DNA of 64,000 bases from Clostridium akagii DSM 12554 (GTDB taxonomy: Bacteria; Bacillota; Clostridia; Clostridiales; Clostridiaceae): NCBI RefSeq assembly GCF_000686725.1, contig NZ_JMLK01000014.1:62001-126000 (forward strand), in the 5' to 3' direction. Below are positions 34,888-44,536 of the stretch, one piece after another. Under the pieces are notes generated by a model that did no database searches, had not been told where the DNA came from, and saw only the letters and a list, made by a program, of their open reading frames with translations. The translations under genes and the position numbers were made by a program. How positions within the stretch are numbered: the stretch's first letter is position 1; every line of letters begins with the position of its first letter.

Positions 34888-36423
34888 GTGGTGATTACCA
34901 TTAAGAGTATTCTTAGGTCTATATTTTCATTAAATGATAGTAAATCAGATATAACTAAAGATCACAATCACACTGATAATATTCCGCAAAATGTATCAAA
35001 TATATTAGAAGAAAACGAAAAATATTTAAGGGAAATTTTCTCAAATTGTTTTGACATAACTATTAGAAAAATAAGTCTTTTTGATTTGAAACTCGGAAGA
35101 TGCCTTTTAGTATATATAAATGAAATGGTTGACGAAAAACATTTAGAAAATAATCTTATTTCAAAATTAACTACAAATTCAAATTTAGTTCTTGATGAGG
35201 CTAGCATTGAGGAAACAATTAAATATTATTTAGGCATACGTGAAAACAATATTTTTTCTAATTTTCCAGAATGTATAGATTCTATTTTAAACGGTAAAGT
35301 GGTCTTATTTATTGATAACTTTAATAAAGCTTTTTCCATAAATTTAAAAAGCAAACTTGGTAGGGAGATATCTGAACCAAAGGTTGAATCGGTTCTAAGA
35401 GGTCCAAGGGATGGTTTTACAGAGTCGCTAGCACAAAATATAGCTCTAATTAGAACTAGAGTTAGAAATTCAAAACTAAAAACAGAACTTTTTAATATTG
35501 GAAGAGAAACGAAAACAGATTTGGCTATTATGTATTTATCTGGAACTGCAGATGAAAAAGTTCTTACAGAACTGCGAGAGAGACTAAATAAAATAAATTT
35601 AGAAGCTGTCATAGACTCCAATTATATTATTGAAAATATTGAAGATGATTACTTAACTCTTTTTCCATTAGTATTTAGAACTGAAAGACCAGATGTAGCC
35701 TCTATGAAATTATTTGAAGGTAAAGTAGTTATTATTTTAAATAATAGTCCTGTGGTTCTAAGTATTCCATCACTTTTTATAGAGTATATGCAATCCCCGG
35801 AAGATTATTATATGAAATACTTTTTTTCGACTTTAAACAGATTTATAAGGTACTTGTCATTTTTTGTATCATCTATGCTTCCTGGTCTTTATGTTGGAAT
35901 AATAAGTTTTCATCAAGAGCTTATACCCACCTCACTTGCAATAACAATAATAACTGCACGTTCCCATATACCACTTCCTGCCTTTTTTGAGTGTCTGGTT
36001 TTGCTTATAGCCTATGAAACATTAAGAGAGGCTGGTGCACGAATGCCACGACAACTTGGTCAGACCTTGAGTATTGTTGGAACCTTAATTATAGGAGATG
36101 CCGCTATTAATGCAGGGCTAGTCAGTGCTTTGATGATAGTTGTAGTCGCTTTTTCTGGAACCGCACTTTTTGCAATATCATCTCAAGAAATGTACACTGC
36201 TATCTCTATTGTTAGATTTATTTTTCTTATTCTGGGAGGTTTTACTGGAATGGTTGGACTTATATGTGGAATGTTAATACTTGATATTTATCTTGTTTCT
36301 CGGCGTTCCTTTGGCATTCCGTACATGTATCCTCTATGCCCATTTAATCTTTCAAAGAACAGAGATGTATTACTAAGAATACCTTTGTGGAAATTGGATA
36401 AAAAAAATAGACCATTAAGATAA
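34888..36423 (+). CDS. Spore germinant receptor subunit A (GerA family)
   Basis: About 510 residues: a soluble N-terminal domain (about 1-290) then five to six membrane helices beginning near FIRYLSFFVSSMLPGLYVGI. The family blocks LRGPRDGFTESL, RIPLPAFFE-like HIPLPAFFECL and GDAAINAGLVS are present. It sits in the spore inner membrane and senses nutrients. The start is uncertain: GTG at 34888 and 34891 overlap AAAGGTGG, while an ATT at 34900 is 8 nt from it. The order gerXA-XC-XB follows. Confidence 0.93.
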   Translation: MVITIKSILRSIFSLNDSKSDITKDHNHTDNIPQNVSNILEENEKYLREIFSNCFDITIRKISLFDLKLGRCLLVYINEMVDEKHLENNLISKLTTNSNLVLDEASIEETIKYYLGIRENNIFSNFPECIDSILNGKVVLFIDNFNKAFSINLKSKLGREISEPKVESVLRGPRDGFTESLAQNIALIRTRVRNSKLKTELFNIGRETKTDLAIMYLSGTADEKVLTELRERLNKINLEAVIDSNYIIENIEDDYLTLFPLVFRTERPDVASMKLFEGKVVIILNNSPVVLSIPSLFIEYMQSPEDYYMKYFFSTLNRFIRYLSFFVSSMLPGLYVGIISFHQELIPTSLAITIITARSHIPLPAFFECLVLLIAYETLREAGARMPRQLGQTLSIVGTLIIGDAAINAGLVSALMIVVVAFSGTALFAISSQEMYTAISIVRFIFLILGGFTGMVGLICGMLILDIYLVSRRSFGIPYMYPLCPFNLSKNRDVLLRIPLWKLDKKNRPLR

Positions 36424-36444
36424 GGCATGTGAAAAGAGGGTTTT

Positions 36445-37611
36445 ATGAATACTTTTATAAATGCTATAAAAAAGCAAGTAATAATATTAATAATTATTAT
36501 ATTGTCCTCTACTGGACTCACTGGTTGCGCTGATAGTTCTCAAATTGAACAAACTGCCATTGTGCTAGCCCTTGGTTTTGACGCATCTAAAAATGGAGTA
36601 ACTGTAACAATGCAAATTTTAAGAAATCAGGGTAGTCCACAACTGCCCAAAGTTGATATTTATACTGGTAATGCTACGGATGCAGATTCTGCTATATACA
36701 AGATAAGAAGTGAAGTTGGTAAAAAGTTCCTTTACTCACATCTTAAATGTTTTATAATTGGTGAAACTATAGCCCTAAAAAGTATTGCTCCGCTGCTAGA
36801 TGTAACCCTTAGGTTTAGTGAAATAAGACCTACTGTTCCACTGCTAGTAACAAAAGGCAATGCTTCGGATATAATTAAAACTAACTCAAAAGATAATACA
36901 ATTTCATCCCTTTCCATTGAAAATGCTATAGATGTTCAAAAAAAATTAGGTTATAGTGCTTCCTCTACAAATTTAAATTTTGCAACAAGTATAAACACTC
37001 CCCCAAACATAACCTCATGTAGTGTTATTGATATTGATAAAAATTATTTCGAGCAAGGCACTGATGGTAATGCTACCTGCTATACTTTTCCAGGTAATGC
37101 TGTGTTTAGAAAAGATAAGCTTATTGGATATATGGATTCTAACGAAGTAAGGGGGCTAAATTGGACTCGTGGGAAAATTCGTTGGGGGAACCTTAAAATA
37201 GAAACTTTAGATAAAAAACCTTTAAATCTTGATATTAGGAGAAGTAGCTGTAAAAGAACTGTATCAATTAAAAATGGTAAAATTATTTTTAGACTTAACA
37301 TTAAAGTTGATTCTGCAATTCGAGATATGGCAGGGAATACAGATCCTAATAAAAACCCTAATTTGCTGCTAGTGCTAGAAGCAAGAGAGAATGAAGCTAT
37401 ACGTTCTGAAGTTAAACTTGCTATAGATGATGCTCAAAATGTGCTACGAGCAGATGTTTTTGATTTTGGTGATTTGCTGTACAAAACCCACCCAAAAGAG
37501 TGGTCTAAATTAAAAGAGAATTGGACTAAAATATTTCCAAATGTTCCTATTGAAGTGACGGTTGACTCTAACATTACCCAAACAGGAACCATTGCAAAAC
37601 CACAATCCTAG
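36445..37611 (+). CDS. Spore germinant receptor subunit C, lipoprotein
   Basis: 388-residue GerXC: signal peptide ending in lipobox GLTGC, then ALGFDASKNGVTVTMQI, FPGNAVFRKDKLIG and NWTRGKIRWGN of the three-domain Ger(x)C fold. It anchors to the outer face of the spore inner membrane and completes the receptor with the A and B subunits. It lies 21 nt after the A subunit and before B. Confidence 0.93.
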   Translation: MNTFINAIKKQVIILIIIILSSTGLTGCADSSQIEQTAIVLALGFDASKNGVTVTMQILRNQGSPQLPKVDIYTGNATDADSAIYKIRSEVGKKFLYSHLKCFIIGETIALKSIAPLLDVTLRFSEIRPTVPLLVTKGNASDIIKTNSKDNTISSLSIENAIDVQKKLGYSASSTNLNFATSINTPPNITSCSVIDIDKNYFEQGTDGNATCYTFPGNAVFRKDKLIGYMDSNEVRGLNWTRGKIRWGNLKIETLDKKPLNLDIRRSSCKRTVSIKNGKIIFRLNIKVDSAIRDMAGNTDPNKNPNLLLVLEARENEAIRSEVKLAIDDAQNVLRADVFDFGDLLYKTHPKEWSKLKENWTKIFPNVPIEVTVDSNITQTGTIAKPQS

Positions 37612-37631
37612 ATAGAAATGGGAGTGAAACT

Positions 37632-38741
37632 ATGAGAGAAAAAATCACGGCACATCAGTTACTTTCAATTATGATATTGTTACCTTATGGAAGCGCTGTG
37701 TTGTTTTTTTTAACACCTGAAACCAAACAAAATATATGGTTTGCTTTAATGTTTTATGCTATTGTGGCTTTGCTTTTTCAATTTATTTATACAAATATAT
37801 ATAAAAACTATCCGGGTGAAAGCATAGTCACATATATGCCTAAAATATATGGTAAAATATTAGGATCAATTATAAGCATGATGTACATTGTATATTTCGT
37901 ATATCTAGCAGGTCGGGTTCTTAGAGATTTTCTAGAACTTATAAGGACTTTTACTATGCCCCGCACTCCTATACTTTTTACTGGCGCCTTGATAACAGTA
38001 ACAATAATATATGGTGTTTTTAAAGGTTTAGAAAATATTGCGAGTATTGCAGAAATTTTTCTCATTATTGTGCTGATTTCCTCACTGGCTTTATTACTAT
38101 TAATAGCTGTAACTGGAGATGTTATACATCCAAGCAATCTTCTACCTGTTTTAGAAGACGGTATTCTACCTGTTATATCTAAAGGTTGGAAACTAGCATC
38201 TTTTCCCTATGGTGAATTCATAGTTTTAACTATGTTTTATCCCTATGTTATTGAGCAAAATAAAATAAGAAAAGCTCTTTTTTTTGGGTGTATTTCAGAA
38301 GGACTAATACTAACTATTAATAACATACTGTTTATTGTTACTTTGGGTGTAAGTTTCGCCACTACAAACAATTTTCCTTTATTTGAAACCTTAAGACTCG
38401 TACACATAGGTGAGTTTTTAAGTCGTCTAGACATATTATATGTGATACTGTTATTAGAAGGTGCCTTTTTTAAAATAAGTCTTTGCCTGTATGCTGCTAT
38501 ATTAGGTACCACTCAGTTGTTTAAAATAAATAATAAAGATTGGGGCGCATTATGCATATTATTTGGAATAATAATGCTTACAATTTCCCTGTCAATTGCT
38601 AAAAACTACCCTGAACATATAAAAATAGGTCTGGCTTTAATAATTAATACAATAAATTTACCTATCCAAATATACATCCCTACAATAACATTCTTATTTA
38701 TAAATATTAAAAACTTTCTGTGCTCAAGATCTCACAATTAA
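37632..38741 (+). CDS. Spore germinant receptor subunit B (APC-type permease)
   Basis: 369 residues with ten predicted membrane helices, a GerXB protein of the amino acid-polyamine-organocation fold (MREKITAHQLLSIMILLPYG at the front, ending in a charged tail). It binds the germinant. Third gene of the operon, 20 nt after gerXC. Confidence 0.92.
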   Translation: MREKITAHQLLSIMILLPYGSAVLFFLTPETKQNIWFALMFYAIVALLFQFIYTNIYKNYPGESIVTYMPKIYGKILGSIISMMYIVYFVYLAGRVLRDFLELIRTFTMPRTPILFTGALITVTIIYGVFKGLENIASIAEIFLIIVLISSLALLLLIAVTGDVIHPSNLLPVLEDGILPVISKGWKLASFPYGEFIVLTMFYPYVIEQNKIRKALFFGCISEGLILTINNILFIVTLGVSFATTNNFPLFETLRLVHIGEFLSRLDILYVILLLEGAFFKISLCLYAAILGTTQLFKINNKDWGALCILFGIIMLTISLSIAKNYPEHIKIGLALIINTINLPIQIYIPTITFLFINIKNFLCSRSHN

Positions 38742-38866
38742 ATTATATTTCTATGCTCTGCATCTATTTACATTAAACTCACACAACCTGCTCGTCTGTT
38801 TTGCGAGAGATGTCTAATTGTGTTATCATTAGTAAGTAAAATATATTAACGTTGGAAGGACTAAAT

Positions 38867-40747
38867 ATGAATTTATTAAGCATAGAGAACATATCAAAGA
38901 GCTACAGTGAAAAAATCTTATTTGATAACTTAAACCTTGGAATAGACGAGGGTGATAAAATAGGTGTAATTGGCGTAAACGGAACCGGAAAGTCAACATT
39001 ACTAAAAATAATAGCAGGCCTTGAAACTCCTGATAAAGGAAATATTACAAAGATAAAATCTCTAATTATAGAATATTTACCTCAAATACCAAAGTTCTCT
39101 CCAGATGCTTCTGTACTTAACCAAGTTTTCAGAGGTGATTCAAAGTCCATTAAGCTACTTCGGGAATACGAAGCTGCTATGGCTGACATGAATACCCCTA
39201 GTGAAAAGTTAATGGAACTATCTGGGGAAATGGACTCACAAGGTCTTTGGAACCTTGAAAGTGAAGCAAAATCCATACTAACTCAACTTGGTGTAAATAA
39301 TTTTACAGAAAAGATAGGAAACTTGTCTGGTGGTCAGAAAAAAAGGGTTGCCCTAGTTTCTGCACTATTAAATCCTTCTGATTTATTGATTTTAGATGAG
39401 CCTACTAATCATCTTGATAATGATACTATAGACTGGCTGGAACAATATCTAAATAAGAGAAAAGGCGCCTTACTCATGATAACCCATGACAGATATTTTT
39501 TAGATAGGGTTGCACATGAGATCGTTGAACTTGATAACGGTACACTTTACACTTATTCAGGAAATTACAGTAGCTTTTTAGAACAAAAATTGGAGAGAGA
39601 AGCTATACAAGAAGGTACTCAACAAAAGCAGAAGAGCCTTTTAAGAAATGAATTAGCTTGGATAAGACGTGGTGCCCAGGCCAGAAGTACGAAACAAAAA
39701 GCAAGAATTGACCGTTTTGATAAATTAAAAGAAGATGTAAATTCCGTTTCAAACGAAAAGGTTGAAATATCTCTTGCTGGAAGCCGTCTTGGAAAAAAAG
39801 TTATTGAAATTGAACATATTAGCAAAAGCTTTGGTCCTAGAACTCTAATTAAAGACTTTAGTTATATATTATCCAGGAAAGATAGAATTGGAATCGTAGG
39901 TCCAAACGGAAGCGGAAAATCTACACTTATAAATATCTTATGCAGAAAGCTTACGCCTGATAGCGGTGAAATTATTACAGGAGAAACCGTAAAAATCGGG
40001 CTATTTTCTCAAGATGTCAGGGGCATGAATGAAGATTTAAGAGTTATAGAATATATAAAAGAAGGGGCAGAAATACTAACTACTGCTGATGGTACTAAGG
40101 TTACTGCTTCACAAATGTTAGAAAAATTTTTATTTCCAAAAGATTTGCAATGGGATCCAATTTCTAAGCTTTCCGGAGGAGAAAAAAGGAGACTATTTTT
40201 GCTAAGAGTTCTAATGGAAGCTCCTAACGTTCTGCTACTAGATGAACCTACAAATGATTTAGACATTGCAACTCTCGCTATCTTAGAGGATTATATAGAC
40301 CATTTTGCTGGTGCTGTAGTTTCAGTATCCCATGATAGATATTTTCTTGATAGAACTGTTGGAAAGATATTTTTATTTGAAGGAAACGGAAAAGTATCCT
40401 TCCACACTGGAAATTATTCAGATTTAAACTATGAACTTATGCACAAAGGGGATAAAGTAGCTAACAAACCTGTGGATAAAAATAAAGAAACTGATAATAA
40501 ACCTAAAGAAAAAGCACTTAAATTTACCTTCAAAGAAAAAACGGAATATGATCAAATAGATTCAATAATTGCAAACCTTGAAGAAAAAATAGAAAAATTT
40601 CAAAAGCAAATAGATGGTGAAACCACTGATTATGTGGCGATTGAAAAGTATATGGATGAAAAATCAAAGGCTGAAAAAAAGCTTGAAAAAAAGATGGAAC
40701 GTTGGGTTTATCTAAATGAACTTTCAGACAGAATTAAGAATCAGTAA
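38867..40747 (+). CDS. ABC-F ATPase, Uup-like
   Basis: 626 residues with two ABC domains and no membrane helices. Domain 1: GVNGTGKST, LSGGQKKR, LLILDEPTNHLD. Domain 2: GPNGSGKST, LSGGEKRR, LLLDEPTNDLD. The linker between them (about 240-300) is highly charged, and the last ~100 residues form the coiled-coil CTD seen in Uup (EKKLEKKMERWVYLNEL). ABC-F proteins act on the ribosome; Uup types are linked to translation quality control, not classical resistance. ATG 38867 follows GGAAGG. Confidence 0.9.
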   Translation: MNLLSIENISKSYSEKILFDNLNLGIDEGDKIGVIGVNGTGKSTLLKIIAGLETPDKGNITKIKSLIIEYLPQIPKFSPDASVLNQVFRGDSKSIKLLREYEAAMADMNTPSEKLMELSGEMDSQGLWNLESEAKSILTQLGVNNFTEKIGNLSGGQKKRVALVSALLNPSDLLILDEPTNHLDNDTIDWLEQYLNKRKGALLMITHDRYFLDRVAHEIVELDNGTLYTYSGNYSSFLEQKLEREAIQEGTQQKQKSLLRNELAWIRRGAQARSTKQKARIDRFDKLKEDVNSVSNEKVEISLAGSRLGKKVIEIEHISKSFGPRTLIKDFSYILSRKDRIGIVGPNGSGKSTLINILCRKLTPDSGEIITGETVKIGLFSQDVRGMNEDLRVIEYIKEGAEILTTADGTKVTASQMLEKFLFPKDLQWDPISKLSGGEKRRLFLLRVLMEAPNVLLLDEPTNDLDIATLAILEDYIDHFAGAVVSVSHDRYFLDRTVGKIFLFEGNGKVSFHTGNYSDLNYELMHKGDKVANKPVDKNKETDNKPKEKALKFTFKEKTEYDQIDSIIANLEEKIEKFQKQIDGETTDYVAIEKYMDEKSKAEKKLEKKMERWVYLNELSDRIKNQ

Positions 40748-40805
40748 CAATCCTCAAAAGCAGTGAAAAGTTAAAACTGTCATAGTTGTTTAAAAAAGTT
40801 TATAA

Positions 40806-40838
40806 GCAAGTGGATTTGTTTTTTGCAAATCGGCTTGC
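40806..40838 (+). terminator. Terminator of the ABC-F gene
   Basis: Arms GCAAGTGGATTTG and CAAATCGGCTTGC (two mismatches) with a 7-nt loop and a T5 tract, about 60 nt after the stop. Confidence 0.7.
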
Positions 40839-40896
40839 CTTTTTAAGTGCATTTATAAACCACTATGTTAGACCAAATTATTATCTATATAAACTT

Positions 40897-41487
40897 TTAA
40901 CTCATTTGCGCATTTAGTTTGATTCCTTCTAATACATAGTTTATTAGCTTTGTTACAAAAGTGTCATCAAGTTTTTCCCCAGTTATCAATAATCTATAGA
41001 ATACCGGTCCCCAAATTAAATCTATAGTTAACTCTATATCCAGATCTTCTCTTAATTCTCTTCTTGAAATTCCACGTTCTAAAATTTGTTTTGAAATGCT
41101 TCGACGAGGCTTAAAATATGCTTTACGATATACATCCGCTAGTTTTGGATCAAACTGTCCTTCAGCTATTATTTCAGTGATTACATTTCCCTCTCTGCTC
41201 ATTAGAAATTTTACAAAATTATTGACTTGAATGAACATATCATCAATAGTTGATCCTGTATTAGGTATTGGAAGTTTAACCTTAGTAGCGTTTAAGAAAC
41301 CATCCATAACAACATCAGCTTTATTTGTCCACCATTTATAAATAGTAGCCTTGCTAACCTCAGCTCTTTCAGCAATCTTTTCAACAGTTACCGCTCCAAA
41401 TCCATTTTCAATTAATAAGTCATATGAAGCAGTTAAAATATCTGTTTTTGTCTTTTCAGAACGAGGACGCCCTAATTTTTTATCCAT
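40897..41487 (-). CDS. TetR-family repressor of the adjacent efflux gene
   Basis: 196 residues. N-terminal TetR helix-turn-helix (RSEKTKTDILTASYDLL, VEKIAERAEVSKATIYKWWTNK) and a C-terminal ligand domain. AAGGAGG precedes the ATG. It is divergent from an MFS transporter; two identical perfect palindromes between them are almost certainly its operators, so it controls the exporter and probably itself. Confidence 0.9.
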   Translation of the reverse strand: MDKKLGRPRSEKTKTDILTASYDLLIENGFGAVTVEKIAERAEVSKATIYKWWTNKADVVMDGFLNATKVKLPIPNTGSTIDDMFIQVNNFVKFLMSREGNVITEIIAEGQFDPKLADVYRKAYFKPRRSISKQILERGISRRELREDLDIELTIDLIWGPVFYRLLITGEKLDDTFVTKLINYVLEGIKLNAQMS

Positions 41488-41607
41488 TACGAATAACCTC
41501 CTTATATTATTGTAAATTTGAATACTATACGTACATTATACCTTAAAAGTTCACACTTTACTTATAGAACCTAAATAATATTAATTATAAAAAAATTAAT
41601 ATTATGC

Positions 41608-41660
41608 TTTACAATACTAAACGTTTAGTATATTATATAAATATAAACTAAACGTTTAGT
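41608..41660 (+). promoter_or_regulatory. MFS promoter with two TetR operators
   Basis: TTTACA (41608-41613), 17 nt, TATTAT (41631-41636). The spacer is filled by the palindrome ATACTAAACGTTTAGTAT (41614-41631), and a second ACTAAACGTTTAGT lies at 41647-41660. The centres are 31 bp apart, three helical turns. Confidence 0.85.
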
Positions 41661-41702
41661 ATTTGTATTTAATAAATGAGGATTATAAAAGGAGTGGAAA
41701 TT

Positions 41703-42887
41703 ATGGAAAACTTAAATAATGATTTTGTAGAAAACAAACCTGTATTAAATAATTTATTAATTATGGTTATGGCCATAGCTTGTGGGCTCACTGTAGCAAA
41801 TTTATATTATATACAACCCTTGCTAGGAGATATAGCTAAGACCTTTAATGTTAGTGAAATTAGTGTGGGCTATGCTGCAATGCTTACACAACTAGGATAT
41901 GCGGTTGGAATGATATTTATATTACCTCTTGGAGACATAAAAGAAAGAAGAAATTTAATAACTGTGATGTTAGGATTTTCAATAGTCGCTCTTACAAGTA
42001 TGTTTTTTTCGCATAATATATTTATGCTGATAATTTCTTCTTTTGCAGTTGGATTTACCTCAATCGTTCCTCAGCTTATTATCCCTTTGGCTGCTCAGTT
42101 ATCAAACCCAAATGAGAGAGGTCGAATAATAGGAACAGTAATGAGTGGTTTATTAATCGGTATATTAGTATCACGTACATTTAGTGGTATTTTGGGTGGA
42201 TACCTTGGATGGAGAATAGTATATATTATTGCAGCAATTATGATGATAATTCTTATGGTAGCTTTAAGAAAATTAATACCAATATGTAAACCCGTTTCTA
42301 GCATTAAATATATTGAGTTATTAAAATCAATGATTCAATTAATTAAAACCCAATCGGTTTTAAGAGAAGCGTCCATTAATGGAGCTATGATGTTTGCATC
42401 TTTCAGTGCATTTTGGACATCACTTATATTTTTACTTGAAAGCTCTCATTATAACATGGGCTCTCAGGCGGCTGGTTTATTCGGATTAGTTGGAATCAGC
42501 GGTGCTTTAGCTGCTCCATTGGTTGGAAAAATAGCTGATAAGAAGGGTCCTAGATTTATCACCAAAATAAGTATAATTTTAGTGATAATATCTTATATAT
42601 TCTTCCTGTTATTTGGATTTAAAATATGGGGACTTATTTTAGGAGTTATATTACTTGATTTAGGAGTTCAATCCGGTAATGTTTCCAATCAAACCAGAGT
42701 ACATTCTCTAAATGAAGAAATGCGTAACAGAATTAATACTGTATATATGGTAAGTTTTTTTCTAGGAGGAGCATTGGGGTCTTTTCTAGGGTCTTATAGT
42801 TACGCACACTTTGGATGGTATGGAGTTTGCATTTTTGGAATAACAACTCAAATTATAGCGGTAATTGTTCATAGAGCTGCAAAATAG
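41703..42887 (+). CDS. MFS efflux transporter (YgaY/NepI-like DHA1)
   Basis: About 394 residues, twelve hydrophobic helices. It starts ANLYYIQPLLGDIAKTFNVSE, a segment typical of DHA1 drug/nucleoside exporters, and has the loop 2-3 motif LPLGDIKERRNLI (motif A) and a second LAAPLVGKIADKKGPR. The TetR gene next door regulates it. Substrate unknown. Confidence 0.87.
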   Translation: MENLNNDFVENKPVLNNLLIMVMAIACGLTVANLYYIQPLLGDIAKTFNVSEISVGYAAMLTQLGYAVGMIFILPLGDIKERRNLITVMLGFSIVALTSMFFSHNIFMLIISSFAVGFTSIVPQLIIPLAAQLSNPNERGRIIGTVMSGLLIGILVSRTFSGILGGYLGWRIVYIIAAIMMIILMVALRKLIPICKPVSSIKYIELLKSMIQLIKTQSVLREASINGAMMFASFSAFWTSLIFLLESSHYNMGSQAAGLFGLVGISGALAAPLVGKIADKKGPRFITKISIILVIISYIFFLLFGFKIWGLILGVILLDLGVQSGNVSNQTRVHSLNEEMRNRINTVYMVSFFLGGALGSFLGSYSYAHFGWYGVCIFGITTQIIAVIVHRAAK

Positions 42888-42902
42888 TTTTCATAGAATA
42901 TA

Positions 42903-42943
42903 AAAAACTACTCTAATTTTTGCACATTATTAGAGTAGTTTTT
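42903..42943. terminator. Bidirectional terminator between two MFS genes
   Basis: A 15-bp perfect stem (AAAAACTACTCTAAT) with an 11-nt loop between convergent genes, A and T runs on both ends. Confidence 0.85.
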
Positions 42944-42962
42944 CGATTTTATCACTAGCTTG

Positions 42963-44363
42963 TCACTTGCTTGCTAGGTTGGAGCGTTTTGTTAGGGTTT
43001 CTTTCACTTTATTTATGTCATGAGCATTTGTGTTAGCCATTTTAAAATAGCATAGTGCTGATGGAACTAAAAATACTTGGAATATTATCAGCGTTATAAT
43101 GTAATTATTAGGTTCAACTTTAAATATTGAAACAAGTGCTAATATATAGCCTACACCAACATTTCCAATTGTTCTTCCTAAACTATTTGCAAGATTTGCT
43201 ATACTAAACGCCGCACCTCTGTGCTCAGGAAGATTTACATCTGTTATGAGCGCAAGCCAGTTTGGAGTATTAGAAGATTGGGCTGCACTAGCTAAAAGTG
43301 CTAATATAAATATTGCTATCATCCATGGATTTATAAATATTTGTTTTATAATGCTTAAAAGTATAGCGTAAGTACTGCTATTATCCAGTGAAAGTTTATT
43401 CATGGGTATAGCAAACATTGCAATGTACAAAGGCATAGTTATAAATACAAAAAATGAAGTTATTAACGCTCTCCCCTTGTAGCTTTTTCTTTGAACTAAG
43501 TCTCCTAGATATCCAAAAAAAGCTGAACTTAACCCTCCTAGTTGCAAGACAGCATAGAGGTATCCCGCTGCTATGATTGCAGTTTTATTGTCATATCCCT
43601 GACTTTGAATTTTTGAAATATATAGAGTTGGAAGCCAAATAAGACTTCCAGTTGTAATATTCATAAAAAAGCCTTGAAGTAAAAGCAGCATATTGCTCCT
43701 CTTTGCTATTATCCCCTTAACCTCACTGAGGTGTATATTATAACTGTATTCACTGCCTTGTTTTATAAGATTTTGAAGTTCTGGATCTGATGCACCTAAT
43801 GTTGGTTCTTTTATGAATATATATAAAAATATTAATAACAGACCTATGATACTTACAATTTCAAAGGGTTTTCTCCAACTAACTGTAGCACCAATAAGTG
43901 AAGCCATTAATGCTCCTAATATCCCACCAAGACCTTGGGACATTCCCCAAAGACTTAGAATCATCCCACGATATTTATAGGGTATAAAGTCCGTAAGTAC
44001 ACTAAATCCAATGGAAGCTATGCACCCTAGTCCGATCCCTGTACAAATTTGGGATATTAAAAGTTCTAAATAATTATTACTTCTTGAGGTGAAAAATACT
44101 GATACTGACCAGATAATTGTACCAAACATAATAAGTCTTTTTCTGTTGTATTTTCCTGCTGCATACCCCCATAAAATGGAGGAAACTGCTGTAACCAAGA
44201 TATTTATTGCAGATACAATACCCAGCGCTGCTATTGGTACTTTTAAATCCTTTGCAATAGACGAAAATAATGGAGGAAATAATCCAATTATAATATTATC
44301 AAAGGCTGCTAATGCCACAAAAACAAATATAGTATATATACTTCTCATATTGTTTTTTTTCAT
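42963..44363 (-). CDS. MFS transporter
   Basis: About 466 residues with twelve hydrophobic helices and a motif A-like WGYAAGKYNRKRL. The central loop (about 195-225) is long. General MFS type, with segments such as GLGCIASIGFSVLTDFIPYKYRGMILS; substrate unknown. Start uncertain: ATG 44363 is 14 nt from GAGGAG, GTG 44378 lies on it. Its last codons and stop coincide with a GTGACAAG dispersed repeat. Confidence 0.8.
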   Translation of the reverse strand: MKKNNMRSIYTIFVFVALAAFDNIIIGLFPPLFSSIAKDLKVPIAALGIVSAINILVTAVSSILWGYAAGKYNRKRLIMFGTIIWSVSVFFTSRSNNYLELLISQICTGIGLGCIASIGFSVLTDFIPYKYRGMILSLWGMSQGLGGILGALMASLIGATVSWRKPFEIVSIIGLLLIFLYIFIKEPTLGASDPELQNLIKQGSEYSYNIHLSEVKGIIAKRSNMLLLLQGFFMNITTGSLIWLPTLYISKIQSQGYDNKTAIIAAGYLYAVLQLGGLSSAFFGYLGDLVQRKSYKGRALITSFFVFITMPLYIAMFAIPMNKLSLDNSSTYAILLSIIKQIFINPWMIAIFILALLASAAQSSNTPNWLALITDVNLPEHRGAAFSIANLANSLGRTIGNVGVGYILALVSIFKVEPNNYIITLIIFQVFLVPSALCYFKMANTNAHDINKVKETLTKRSNLASK

Positions 44364-44497
44364 AGATAAAAAAATCACTCCTCAACTGCTTTCATGCATC
44401 TTAAAAAGAATAGCCACTATACTTATTCTCTCTTTATAATGCCTTTCCTCTATTTAAGAAATTATGTTGTTAGTCTATTTTATTATCTCCAAAAAAC

Positions 44498-44520
44498 ATT
44501 AAATTTAGATTAAATTTAAT
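44498..44520 (-). terminator. AT-rich terminator of the oleate hydratase gene
   Basis: ATTAAATTTA and its complement with a 3-nt loop, followed on the minus strand by T6. AT-only stem, so moderately convincing. Confidence 0.5.
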
Positions 44521-44536
44521 TTAACATTTAAAATAT

